Assembly (NCBI RefSeq): GCF_963678635.1
Contig: NC_087066.1
Location: 40,011,223 to 40,075,222 of the forward strand
Reading direction: 5' to 3'
Length of the DNA: 64,000 bases
From: Symsagittifera roscoffensis
Lineage: Eukaryota > Xenacoelomorpha > Acoela > Convolutidae
Part shown: piece by piece, positions 12,404-23,273 of the stretch
Layout: each line of letters opens with the position of its first letter
Numbering within the stretch: position 1 is the first letter of the stretch
Notes under the pieces: generated by a model
The model's input: only the letters and a program-made list of their open reading frames with translations
Database searches by the model: none
Told to the model about the DNA's origin: nothing
Program-made: the position numbers and the translations under genes

Positions 12404-12744
12404 GCCTCCCTCAGGGATTCGATACCCTACCGACCCAAAGGGTCTCCCTTAGTAATATTTTGAGATCTTCATTTTTGGCTGACGGACCCTAAATTTTTTC
12501 CAAAGGCGAATGGGGCGCCAATATATATTAATTTTGAGTGGGAAGCGCACGCCAAAAAACTGCAATTTTTAGGTCAAAATATTCCGAAAAGTGCGGCGCA
12601 GACAATTTGGTCCAAATAATTTCTTTAAAGTGATTTGTGAGAGCCCAGAAAATCAGTTTGGTCGACCTTAAAAAAAGGTCGATAACATTTCGTAATTTTT
12701 TCGAAAATCCGCCACCTCTCGAGAAACACCTAGATCCGCCCCTG
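12404..12744 (-). mobile_element. Non-autonomous DNA transposon copy (CAGGGGCGGATC family)
   Basis: The minus-strand end at 12744 reads CAGGGGCGGATCTAGG, followed by an internal region shared with copies at about 27546-27884 and 36985-37214 (TCGAGGGG block, GGTCGACC block, GGGATTCGATACCCT block). The CAGGGGCGG terminus resembles hAT-type ends, so a hAT-like MITE is likely. No clear target duplication was found for this old copy. Confidence 0.5.
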
Positions 12745-12975
12745 GCTTCAAGTACAAAATAAGGATAGCCGGTTACTGTGCAAATATCACAGTATATTCC
12801 GACCATTGTCTTAACAAAAATACAATTAGTGTCGTTTTTTTTCTGTGTAGTAGATCCACCCAGCTAAATAGAAGAACCCTGTATGATGATCTTGGTGCGT
12901 AGCTTAACCACAGGGGACACGATATTTAATTCCAGCTGAATCCAAAATATGGACTCTTAACTTTTTTTTGTCTTG

Positions 12976-12976
12976 A

Positions 12977-13024
<48 letters not shown>

Positions 13025-13026
13025 AT
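12976..13026 (+). repeat. AAAG microsatellite
   Basis: An uninterrupted run of GAAA/AAAG tetramers, about 12 units. Confidence 0.95.
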
Positions 13027-14888
13027 TTATTTCTCATGAGTTAAAACAAATTAAAAAAAGTATTTATTCAAAATTAACTTTAATTTATTTCGAAAGGACA
13101 GCAAACGGGCCCGGTAGGGTCTCAAAACGCTGCCCCAAATTAGCATAAAAATACATTTTATAATCACCTAGCCTTATAACAATTGAGCACATCATGAACA
13201 AAAACAAAAAAATACAAAAGTTAAGATTTAAAATTTTTTTCTTAATTGAACATTTCTTACAATTGGTGGGTTAGTGAATCAACCTCGATTAAGTAAAATA
13301 AAATCGGGAACCAATGAGGAAGGAAATATTTATTAAAAATCGAGAATTTTGCTTTTGTTCGGGTTAAAAACAAATTTTTGTAATTTTCGGTCCGAAAACT
13401 CGCTAGTCGTAGGCACCTTAATCCGGTTTTTATAAATTTTTTGAACTTAATCACTTTGATATTGCTGCTCCTTGTAACTGTGACATGTTCCTATAACCTC
13501 CATAACACCAATAGAATTGAATGGAGGCTATTTTTGGACAGAGAACAGCCAAATGAGCACATGCGGCAGCAATAAATGAACAGAAAACAGCAGAGAACAG
13601 AAACCTAATTCAAGTAGCTTAATAAGAAAACTAATCTTTTGCTCGAAGATATACTTACACAATTCCATGTTGTTATGGATATATGAAAACATCAGATCAT
13701 GATAAATAAACGATATTTCATTATTTGTTAATGAAGTAGGTTTTTGGGGTAAAATATTTTGTTTCATAAGAGAATTAAATAGCTTAATTACACGGAACCG
13801 AATGGAGCACCTTTCAATTTTTATTTTTCATGGAGGATTTTTGAGTAGAAACAATTTTTGTTGTCTTGTAAATCGACTTGCAATTTGAGCTGAAAATAAA
13901 TTATCAAGAAACTCGACAGAATGAAACAATTTCATCTGCTGATGTTTTGTCGGCTTAATTGCCACATCTATGATTGTTGTACTGTTATTTAAATTATTTT
14001 TTAATTTATTCCTCTAATTTGTAAATTTACTGAGCCTGATTTTTTTGTAATTTCATTTTTAGTTGAAACCGTTGTGTATCAATTATTGGAGCTTATGTTT
14101 TATCGGCTCAGTTACCTAATTTTGCGTCGCTTAATGGGAAAGATTAATTTTTGTCCAACGCTGTCGGTTCAGTTGCCTCAGAAAACGTTTTCAAGGCCGG
14201 TGATTGTGTTTATGGACGTTTTCGTTCAAATAGAACTTCATTTCAGGGATTCATGTTCCAGACTATGTATGTGAGGTATTGCAAGTGATGCGAAGCTCTG
14301 CTTCGCATATGTGGAACTTCAGCTCGAATTTCTTCACAGAATCATACCAAGATCGTTTTATGGTGGAAGTCCAATTGTAAATGTGTTAGAAATTTAGGAT
14401 ATCACGTTTCAAATCATTTTAAAAATTGTTTGCTTAAGCATGTTAGAGGCTACCGAAATTTATCGAGATGCATTTAGCGCCGAAATTATTCTTCTTAAAA
14501 TTCCGTTATCAAGTCAACATTTTGATTTATTCTGAATCATGACTTATTAAGCAATAATCATGTAAAAGCAAATAACTTTTCAAGCAAATACCATAAAAAT
14601 TAAGCAAATGCCATAGAGTTTTAGAGATTTTTGTCGAGAGCCTAACAAACTTTGCAATCATCGTAAATAGTAAATAAAACGTCAATAAGTTGCTCCTCTT
14701 GTTCTTTAATCGTATGCGTAAGGGTAAGCGAAAAACTAATATCAATAATTGTTATTAATAGAAGTAATATCGGCAAGCTGCGAGTAATCAGCTGTATGAA
14801 ATAAGTAGGAAGTGTAAAAGTTTCAATCACTAACTGTAATAAATTGAATGGAGCCAGAAAAATTATAGAAGTTACAGCCACACAAGCA
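13027..14888. other. Gene-free AT-rich stretch
   Basis: No supported gene was seen. It contains a perfect 9-bp hairpin ATGCGAAGC/GCTTCGCAT near 14289-14309. Related GCGAAGC...GCTTCGC sequences recur near 35400, 38990 and 56330, so this is part of a dispersed repeat. Confidence 0.5.
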
Positions 14889-15250
14889 ATGGCCCGCAGT
14901 CCCGTGCGCCCCTTTAATGGGTAGGGGGTACTGTGTTTCGAGCTATCCGCGATGTTCTACCTACAAGTGGTGGCGAGTGTTGCAGCAAAAAGGACATCGC
15001 CCCAAGAAGGAAGAAACGTTACAAAACGCACTAGCGTAGCAACCTGTGTACCCATTTTGGGAAGGAAGGGTCTGGTCTTAGACGAGCCACACTCCTCTTT
15101 AAACAAACAAACGGGCCCCAAGGCCAGTATCTGTGTCAAAGCTGGGTGAAGAACATACGAAGAAAGCTTTAGAGAGAAGGTTAGAGACGATACATCCGAA
15201 CCCAGGACCGGGCATCAAAAAGCGGGTTGCAACGATAGATCGGATAGTAT
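14889..15250 (+). mobile_element. Possible 5' fragment of a LINE with an NPGP motif
   Basis: This GC-richer block has an open frame from 15133 that encodes ETIHPNPGPGIKKR (motif at 15187-15210). NPGP motifs at the start of ORF1 are common in CR1/I-group and Ingi-like non-LTR elements, where some behave as 2A peptides. The frame decays after about 15320. It could be the 5' end of an element different from the LINE at 18508. Confidence 0.35.
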
Positions 15251-16850
15251 TTGTTTTAGTTTTTCGGGAGCTGCCTCTATTTACATTATTCTCACGTTGT
15301 CTTCGCCTGGTGCTTTCTCCCTAGTTTGTTCCCAAGCCTCGCAGATCTCTCCGTCGTTTGGTATTTCGTTCAGCTTTATGGCGGCTAATTTTTGCTATTG
15401 CGTGGCTTTTGTCACTTTGTTTATCCATCTTCTTGCTTAGATCTTATGTTGAAGCGTATTCTCGTCTCTCATTTTTTGTGTTTTCCAGAAATGTTCTTTG
15501 AATTGCTCTGCCAGTATAAGGCTCCCCGCCTTGTTTGGTATTGCAGTCTCGTAGTCCGATTTGTTTCAATTTGCTGTACATCTGTTTCATGTCGTGTTTA
15601 CTCCTTGCGTCTTCACATTCTATTACGAGTTCTTTCCATCATTCGTTTTCCCACTTTTTGTTCCGACTTTCGATACGAAAGTAACGGAACATTTGTGCTC
15701 GGGGTGGGTTTTTTTTCTTCAGACAAATTTCGACTTTTTAACTAGCCATTTTTGACGGAATTTTTTAAATATCATTCGAAAGGTATTGTTGTCCTGAGCT
15801 CAAATTTGAAAAGATATTTCACCTGTGATCATTTTTCGTAAAGTTACGAGGGTTTAAAGATTGCCATTTTGGCCAATTTGGGACAATTAACGCTCGATAT
15901 ATTTCGCGCTATTAACGCGTAAGCGGAGAGTTAATCCGTCTTAGAAATCGTTCCAAATTGGTTAAAAGAAGCTTATTTGCCATAGTTGGTTTGTTACAAG
16001 GAGCGAAATCTATCCTTTTGTACTTTATATGGCGTGTGGGGGATGATTTTCCTTAAAAAAGTTTTGAAATTTTAGAAAAAAAAATTCTTTTGTTTTATTT
16101 CATTGAATTTTTTAATGTTATTACTACTCCATAAACCTTAAAAGGCAGTCGGAACATTCAGGGCTTCGCCCTGATACGAGCAGTCTTGTTCAGCTTTCGT
16201 TTCTATTCACGTCTGGTCGTTTTTATTTGTCCAACTATTTTTTCTGGTTCCAATTCCAGTCTTAATTTTCTGATTGCGTCTTCGCCCTCAATTTCATTCG
16301 TTTGTCAATCTTGGTCTCTGACCTTTCTTTTGATTTCATTCTTGAATCTTACGCCAACTTCCTCATGTCTGTGCATCCATTGGTTATTTTCACTCCTCGT
16401 GTCCTGAATTCCGCATGTTACTTTAGCACATTTTAGCATGGTTTTCGTGACTTGGTTCCATGCCGCATCATTTCTTAATTTTTTCCCATCTATCCTTTCT
16501 TGATATTCTAACATTTTCTTTTCGTTCTTCAATTTCAACCAGTGTATTTGCTAATTTTGTAGTCTTTCGAATTTCTCTTTCTTCTTGCTTAACTTAACTC
16601 GCATGGTCTTTGGTCTGTGATCTGACCATCTATCTTCAGTCTTAATGTCAAGTATTTGTAAATTTCTATGCCTTTTACAATAATACAGTCCAGTTCGTAC
16701 CACGTGTGTGATCTCGGTGTGGCACCATGTACCTGTATACTTTTTCCTGTAAAAGGTGTCAGGCATACCCATCTCATTTTGTCCCATCTCATTTTCTCCA
16801 TCCCTTCTCTTCCGATAACTCTTCGTCTTCCTCATGTTACTTTCTCTTCG
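15250..16850 (-). mobile_element. LINE fragment (endonuclease C-terminus to RT linker), split by an insertion
   Basis: Read on the minus strand from 16835 down: an endonuclease C-terminal segment with GTWCH, LDIKTEDRWSDHRPKTMRV (SDHRP catalytic region), then the linker NDAAWNQVTKTMLKCAKVTCG (first 20 residues). After an interruption at 15664-16185 the frame resumes with KLKQIGLRDC and a KEHFWK-like region near 15500. This is the usual order of an APE-type non-LTR retrotransposon between endonuclease and reverse transcriptase. The RT itself is not present. Stops and shifts show that it is dead. Confidence 0.6.
15664..16185 (+). mobile_element. ~522-bp short element inserted in a LINE
   Basis: The element interrupts the minus-strand LINE and is flanked by TTGTTC at 15658-15663 and 16186-16191, a likely 6-bp target duplication. 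The ends are loosely inverted (GACTTTCGATAC and GACTGCTCGTATC on the other strand). Near the right end is an AGGGC/GCCCT hairpin, and near the left end a CTTTCG/CGAAAG hairpin. Two related copies in the opposite orientation lie at 23274-23785 and about 23794-24245. No ORF; probably a MITE or similar non-autonomous element. Confidence 0.6.
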
Positions 16851-17712
16851 TTTTTGCGCATTCCAATCTCTTATTATGATCGTTTCATCTCTTCCTATTT
16901 AGTTATTTAAATTCTATTTCTTTATTTTCCATGATCGATGATTGAAAAAAAAATTTTCAAAACAATGTTTACCTAATGGTAATAAAAAGGCCAGGCTTGA
17001 AGCAGATCAAGGCTCTTTTCCATTTTTCCACCCCTTCGTAAAATTTCAAAATAAATCTGTTTACACCAACACATTTTTAAGCAAAGTCATTTCAAATAGA
17101 CTTTCATATAATGAATTGCAGACCAGGTCAAAGTGAGGGGGAATAAAAAAGAGCCCAGATCAGCAGTTCTTGTATCCTACTCTGTCAAGTAAATGTATTG
17201 AAACTTATTAGCTCATCAAATTTGATAAAAGCTTATTTGATAAATGCATTTCAAATAAATGCATGTTTGTTCCACGTGCTACGAAACATCGTTCACTGCT
17301 GCTGCATTGAAATTCAATTGAACTTTCAATGAATGAAGAAAAATTAAACTATGAATGTCGAATTCAAAAGCCTATTTCAAGGAAAAAACATAATTTGAAA
17401 CTAGTAGCAGAGCTTAAAACTGTCTGAAAATACGAACAATTTCTTCGAAGTTTTTTAGTGGTAAAACATACATCAGATTTTTCAGCACCTAATTATACGA
17501 CAGATATTTCAACTTTCTAACTTATAATTAAAGCACTTCTGCGTTTAAATGGAATGAGTAATGAAGTTACTACAGTGATGAGCCATTTTATGCGCTTTAG
17601 AATATAATCACTTACAAACTTAAACGATGTTTATGCCCAATGCATCGCTTAAAATTTATGAGACTGTTAAATATTTAGAAGTTAAACAGTTGAAATGTTG
17701 TGTTGATTTTAG
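16850..17712. other. Gene-free AT-rich stretch
   Basis: Nothing recognisable was seen apart from short random ORFs. Confidence 0.5.
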
Positions 17713-17926
17713 AGCCACGGTGGTGTGTGGAGTATCCAGCAAGACCCTCCGCTAACAATAGGATGGGGAAGAGGTGACGCCATAGTTAAGAACTGTTTCC
17801 CTTTTAACAAAACATGCCAGTCAATTTACAATGAAAGCCAAATTGATCAATATGCATGATAGAGAACGGTTATTCGAGGATCGAAGTATTGGAACTTAGG
17901 GTATGTTCCTTGCCAAGTGGCATTTT

Positions 17927-17980
17927 GCAAATATACCAAAAATATATAGATTTTCGGCGATATATTTTTGGTATATTTGC
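17927..17980. repeat. Perfect 21-bp inverted repeat
   Basis: The arms at 17927-17947 and 17960-17980 are exact reverse complements around a 12-nt loop. The arm core TTTTGGTATATTTG is repeated twice more to 18030. It lies between blocks a and b of the broken gene and can form a strong hairpin. Confidence 0.9.
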
Positions 17981-18493
17981 AAAACTTTTGGTATATTTGC
18001 AAAATTTTTGGTATATTTGGTATTTTTATTGCAGAAAATTGCTATTTTTTAAACCTAGATTGGTGTTATTTTGATGATTTTTCTTCAAAGCAGTTTTTCA
18101 AGTGTCTTTTCTAAGACTTGGGTTAGGTTGTTTGAAAAAATCAAAGCGTGCTTTGCAATTAACAATTTTCGTTCAGGCGTTTACGATGACAATCTGGAAA
18201 CTCATTACGAGTACATAGGGGGAATCTACATGGCATCTAATATAGCCGACAGTTGTCGTGTATGGAACTGCAAAGTCACCGATCCGGCCGACATTGTAGG
18301 ACCTTTGGGGGACTTGGAGCACATGAAGTCAGTCTTCGGCAAAGGCCAGACCCTGGATGCTGGTAATCGAAGTGTAAACTAATGAAATTCACCACTGAAT
18401 AGTAAAACCTTTGGCTGTAACAAATCACGCGTTGTGTGCCAACTGTAAGAACTATCATACTGCAGTTTTACTTGTATGAGTATCAAGCATTCT

Positions 18494-18507
18494 ACCGTAG
18501 TTATCTG
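18494..18507 (+). repeat. LINE target-site duplication, left
   Basis: ACCGTAGTTATCTG is identical to 22292-22305 and lies inside a coding block of the broken gene. Confidence 0.92.
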
Positions 18508-18562
18508 GATCCAGACGACGCCGCCTTCCAGTGGTGGATCCGACATCTTGGGCCCCACCAAG

Positions 18563-18913
18563 ATGCAAATGGCGTCAAGCCCCCCCTCCCATTGGGTCGG
18601 GAGAAGCTCAGAAGTCTCCGGGTTTTCGGTTACGGAGCGTCTGAAGCCGGCCAGGCTGCTCCGTCTGCTCATCCTTATACTACTACTCCGCTCCGGCATT
18701 AATCCAAACCCTGGTCCAGGGCCTTACTTTTGCTCCCCTTGCTCTTTCCGCATCAAACGCACCCAGCCCAGTGTCTGGTGCCACATCTGTGGTTACATTC
18801 ACCTTAAATGTAGTGGTCTTACCCACCTTAACCAACACCACCCTGACTACTATTGCCCTACCTGTACCTCTACCTACATTTTACCTCCCCAGGCACCAGG
18901 TCCTCTAACTTGA
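18563..18913 (+). CDS. LINE N-terminal segment: NPGP motif and PHD-like finger
   Basis: It is open from ATG at 18563. A basic and Leu-rich stretch (LLRLLILILLLRSG) leads into INPNPGPGP (18697-18723), then a Cys4-His-Cys3-like PHD finger (CSPC, CHICGYIHLKCSGL, YYCPTC). Such fingers are typical of ORF1 regions in CR1/I-group LINEs and probably bind nucleic acid or chromatin. The NPGP lacks the Asp-x-Glu of a full 2A peptide. The frame stops at 18913 and the element continues one frame over, which may be an old frameshift or two overlapping ORFs. Confidence 0.75.
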   Translation: MQMASSPPSHWVGRSSEVSGFSVTERLKPARLLRLLILILLLRSGINPNPGPGPYFCSPCSFRIKRTQPSVWCHICGYIHLKCSGLTHLNQHHPDYYCPTCTSTYILPPQAPGPLT

Positions 18914-20922
18914 CCACCCCCAACTCCCAAACTTGTTCAACTTCCCTAACCGCCCCCCAACCCCACCTCCCTAACCCCCCTCCCCCTCCCACCCTTCCCA
19001 CCTCCTCGAATAAAAATTCCTCCTCCCAAAATCGCGCAAATCGTAATCGTGTAAATAGTGTAAATAACTCAAGTTCAAACAACCATTTTAATCATACTGC
19101 TGTTAATAATGTAAATAGTTCACCACACCCCGCCAAAGGCCTTTTAAAAATCCTTCAATTTAATTGCAACGGTATCTCCGGAAAAGCACCCGAAATTGCT
19201 GCTTTCTTATCTCAAAATCAAATTCATATTGCTGTCTTACAAGAAACTAAATTAAGAAAGAAATCTCGAAACCCCTCACTAGGCTCACACTACACTTTAA
19301 TTAGAAAAGAGCGAGAAAAAGAAGGGGGCGGTCTTCTCATAGCCATACATGAGTCGATACAATACGAAGAAATAAATATTACCAACGATGGAACACTAGA
19401 GGCTATGGGCATATCAGTGGTAGCCAGTTCATCCAAGCTTCGTATTTATAATTTCTACATCCCCCATTGCTCGAGCTGTCCCCCTGGTTACTCTGCGTCC
19501 CTTGCCGAACTACTTGAACCTGGGGACGCCTTAGTACTCGGGGATGCCAACGCACATTCACAACTATGGAACTCCAACATCGAGGAAGATCAACGCGGCT
19601 CTGTACTTAGCAATGAAATAACCGAATCCACCTTTGCACCATTAAATGATGACACACAAACCAGAGTCCCTTTTAACTCAGAAAACCAACTCTCGTCACC
19701 AGATATTTCCCTCGCATCCCAATCGTTCTTACTCTCCACATCATGGACCCCAATTAAATCTCTAGGATCAGATCACCTACCCATTCTTCTAGAACTACCC
19801 TTGGATGATTTTATAAATTTTTCACCTAAAAGGACTTTTATAAATTTTTTAATAGCAGATTGGATCAAATTCACAGAGGAAATTGAGGAGGGTTTCTTTT
19901 CAGCGGTTCCACCTTCCGGAGTTGCCGCCGGAGAGAAATTCTTGAGGGACCTGGTGCTCAGGGCAGCACGCCACCACATCCCCGCTGGCCGTATTCGCCA
20001 CTTCACTCCCTCTCTTTCCCCCGAGTCCACTGCCCTTGCCGCCGAAAGAGATTTAAGCCGACAACAAAATCTCCCCCCAGAAGTCATATCCCAACTGAAC
20101 TGTAGACTCATGAAACAGACAGCAAAGGACAAAGAAAATAAATGGCGAGAATTCCTCCGGACTTGCGACTACCGCACTGGTGCCAGAAAGTTCTGGAAAG
20201 TGGTACGCTCCTTAAATGGATCTAAGCCCGTGGCAGGAAGACACCCCATTACTTTTGGTTCTAAACCCATACACTCACCTCGTGATATTACCAGCTCTTT
20301 TAACAAACAATTCACCAATGCCAGACCCCACGCCTCTGACAAACTCCTTCGTATAACGAGAAGAAAAATTGCCAAACTACCGCTGTCAGACAGCCCAATT
20401 TTTACCCCTGAAAATACTAAACAAGCCATTGCAGACAGCAAACCATCGCGAGCGCTAGGTCCCGACGGCCTTTGTAATATACACCTTAAACATCTCGGCC
20501 CACTTGCTACTCAATACTTAACATACCTTTTTAATATCTCTTTGTCCGAAAACATTATCCCCCAAATTTGCAAAAATTCAAAAATTGCACCGCTTCCAAA
20601 GCCCAATAAGGATCTTAAACAATCAACATCTTACAGACCTATATCCTTACTCTGCCCAGCAGTTAAAATATGGAGAGGCTCGTTCACCCCATCTTTACCA
20701 AACATCTCCCCAACGCCAAACACCTACACGGCTTCCGCCCTTTTCACTCCACCACCACAGCTCTCTCCACTCTCGAATTTTACATTTCAGACGGTTTTAA
20801 CCAAAATCGCCCCCCTAAACGTACGGTACTGGCCACACTTGACTTATCTAAGGCTTTCGACATGGTGTGTCATCGCTCACTTGTGGAACTCGTTCATGAC
20901 ACTCCCCTCCCAAGAAGTCTAG
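18853..20922 (+). pseudogene. LINE ORF2 part 1: endonuclease and start of RT
   Basis: After a Pro/Asn-rich linker, an APE endonuclease runs from about 19141: LQFNCNGISGKAPEI, VLQETKLRKKSR, GGGLLIAIHESI, LVLGDANAHSQLW and LGSDHLPILLELP (SDH catalytic region near 19770). The RT begins near 20415 with SRALGPDGL (first fingers) and SYRPISLL. The RT frame is lost near 20660: the expected continuation is found one frame away, consistent with a single missing base in AAAATATGG. Confidence 0.85.
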
Positions 20923-22070
20923 TCCGCTGGCTAAGTAATTACCTTAATGGTCGACAGGCTGCCACCTCATTCCGTGAACACACATCCCCCCATCGAATAA
21001 TCCACTGTGGCGTACCCCAAGGTTCTGTTTTATCACCCACACTCTTCAATTTTTATGTCCATGATGCACCGCCACCTCCCGATAATGTAAACCTTGTTTC
21101 GTATGCAGACGATTTCCACCCCTTCGCAAGCAGTTCCAATTTTGATATCGCCTCAAATTCCATCAATAGCTACCTAAAAAGGCTCTACGATTTTTTCACC
21201 TCACGCAAACTAAGTTTCGCGTCCTCTAAAGGATCAGTTACACTTTTCTCCTCTTATAACAAAGAATTTAATAAAACACCTAGTGTTCTTTTAAATAACG
21301 AGGCGCTACCCCTAAACAAAAATCCAACAATCTTAGGGGTGACATTTGATCCAACACTTTGTTTTGCCACTCACTGCAAACAATCCGCTGAAAAGGCCAG
21401 ACGCAGGATCGGAATCCTGAAGGCATTAGCAGGATCAACCTGGGGTCACTCCAAAGAAACCCTCCTCCTAACTTTTAAAGCTTTAATTCGCCCCATACTT
21501 GACTATGCAGCCCCCGCATGGTCCCACGCATCAAGTAACACCTCCATAAATTGCCTGCAGGTTGCCCAAAACCAATCCCTTCGCGTTGTTACTGGATCAA
21601 ATCTAATGAGTTCCACTGCCCACCTGCACAGTGAATCTGAAATCCTAACGGTCAAAGACCACCATACCCTTCTGTCATCTCAATTTTTTATCTCTACCCA
21701 TCGTTCCCACCATCCCATTAATTTAATACATTCACATCCCCCTCCTCCCCGTCTACTTCGCCCCTCAATTATAAGCTGCTTCAAAGAAGACACCCAGAAA
21801 ATTTTAACCGACTTTTCAGTCTACGCAAACCACCCTCTAGTTCTGGACGACCGAGACGAAGTCTCCACTTTTATTTTTAACTACTACAAACCAATTTTAA
21901 AAGACAACCATACCTCCCTTGTAACCAAGTTCCTAGCCGAAACCCCTCCGTCTAAAGTTATTTGTATCCCTCCCCCAAAGATTGACCCCTCTGAAAAATC
22001 TCTCCCACGTCCCACGCGCTGTAAGCTCTCCCAACTCCGGTCTGGCTACAGCCGGCTCCTTAACACTTAG
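20670..22070 (+). pseudogene. LINE ORF2 part 2: RT palm and C-terminus
   Basis: It contains HGFRPFHSTTTAL, LDLSKAFDMV (first catalytic Asp), GVPQGSVLSPTLFNFY, the intact active site SYADDFHPF (about 21100), and the thumb region LGVTFDPTL. The frame ends at a TAG (22068-22070), where related elements usually have a Tyr codon. Beyond it the same frame continues with CPTCSLAPHTTCHLFNC, the usual C-terminal zinc-knuckle-like motif. The amber codon therefore truncates that motif. A run of about 18 C at 22160 adds slippage risk. Confidence 0.85.
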
Positions 22071-22291
22071 CTATCCCGCCTCGACAGCTCCATCTCCCAC
22101 CTTTGCCCAACCTGTTCCCTTGCCCCCCACACAACATGTCACCTTTTCAACTGCTCCCAAAACCCCCCCCCCCCCCCCCCACTCACCCCAGCAGACCTGT
22201 GGCTTCGGCCGGTAGAGGTTGCTAAGTTCCTTGACCTGGAGACAGAAGAGCCCAACCCGACCCGCGTGGGCTAACAACAACAACAACAACA

Positions 22292-22305
22292 ACCGTAGTT
22301 ATCTG
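22292..22305 (+). repeat. LINE target-site duplication, right
   Basis: This is an exact copy of 18494-18507, directly after the (AAC)n tail. Confidence 0.92.
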
Positions 22306-22901
22306 AGCACAAAGAAAGCATTCGTCATTTTCGAGCATCGGTTGATTGAAGCTTACGTAGAATAGAGACAGCAACCAACATTCACGGATTATATGCAGGC
22401 GTATATGCAAGAATTTTTCAGGCGAGATGGTGTGGATGACAGATTGCACTCCCCACGAATCCCTCCCTCTTCCAAAGGGAACTGAAAGACAGTACTTCCG
22501 ACTGGTGACCAGTGAAGTCAGTGTGTGGTATGCCGACCACTCCACTCCAAACCCACTGGGCATAAAACCACCTGGACATGTCAAAATAATACATGGCAGC
22601 AAGTTCGGAAAGAGTCCAAAAAATGTACTCAAGTCGTTCAAAAAGATGATGAAAAGAAAATAAAATTCAATAAGTTTTTTAAATGTTTTGCTCAAGTGTT
22701 AGTGAACGCTGTGACCGTCCACTTATTTAGGTCGTGGCCTTCATATTTTCGGTTTTTTCCACTTTCCCCCCTTATTGCATATTTTTCATTTATATTGTTG
22801 TTTTAAGTGTTATTACTTAGAACAATAACTACGGAGTATTTTGCTATGGTAGTCAAATAGTACCTTTTCATCTATTTCTTGAGGGGTTTCGTTTGAATAA
22901 A

Positions 22902-22986
22902 ATGTCTGAAACAGGTACTGCCAGCGAAGATTTGAATCCTGCCGACAGCGCCATGCAAGATTCTTGGATTTTGGTTCCAACTATAG
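22902..22986 (+). CDS. Possible first coding exon of an unknown gene
   Basis: ATG at 22902 gives 28 codons, MSETGTASEDLNPADSAMQD then SWILVPTI, ending at ATAG/GTAAAA, a good donor in phase 1. It is acidic and Ser/Thr-rich, with no domain. It follows the polyadenylation signal of the broken gene at 22659. No convincing next exon was found in 23-29 kb, so it may be the start of a gene with distant exons, or chance. Confidence 0.3.
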
Positions 22987-23273
22987 GTAAAATGTGCGTA
23001 GGAAATGGATTTTTTTGAGCCAAGCTCTGCTAGTCGTAATTACGAAGTTAGATAAAGGAAGTATTCTTGTTTGAATACCTCGCCCTAGTATACGAGCAAT
23101 CTTGTTTGAATTAAATATCCCTTAGCGGACATGGAACCACATGCCTGAATCAATAGTTTTTGTTAAAATGGGTTAATTGATTTGTAATCAGCGTGCTACA
23201 AAATATCGGCCTTTTAGAGCTTGAACTAGGAACTAGGCGCTCAGTTGCATTTTTTGAACACAAAGCTAAACAA

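Larger units (their letters stand above)
18508..22291 (+). mobile_element. I/Jockey-group LINE, full-length but defective
   Basis: This 3.78-kb non-LTR retrotransposon is bounded by a perfect 14-bp target duplication ACCGTAGTTATCTG (18494-18507 and 22292-22305) and ends in an (AAC)n tail. Order: NPGP motif and PHD-like finger, proline-rich linker, APE endonuclease, reverse transcriptase with YADD, C-terminal Cys/His motif. The 5' end seems complete because a first ATG (18563), an N-terminal hydrophobic stretch and NPGP are present. It carries at least two frame breaks and an amber codon. It splits an exon of the surrounding broken gene, and removing it restores a continuous reading frame across the site. 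Confidence 0.92.
17713..22663 (+). pseudogene. Broken multi-exon host-like gene interrupted by a LINE
   Basis: Four protein-like blocks lie in order. (a) 17713-17856, after a TTTTAG acceptor, contains SHGGVWSIQQDPPLTIGWGRG. (b) 18177-18362, between TTCAG and GGTAATC, contains YEYIGGIYMASNIADSCRVW and VGPLGDLEHMKSVFGKG. (c) 18469-18507 continues at 22306-22354 across the LINE, with YEYQAFYRSYL then STKKAFVIFEHRLIEAYVE. (d) 22421-22663, after TTTTTCAG, contains MVWMTDCTPHESLPLPKGTE and HSTPNPLG and ends in KKMMKRK with a stop overlapping an AATAAA signal. The protein was not recognised; TPHE and the later His might suggest a metal-dependent enzyme, but that is weak. Block phases do not join, block a ends in TGA, and block c ends in TAG, so the gene is dead even without the LINE. 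Confidence 0.6.

Noticed and set aside
18870-19082. Gly-rich minus-strand ORF inside the LINE
   Set aside because: It is antisense of the proline-rich linker.
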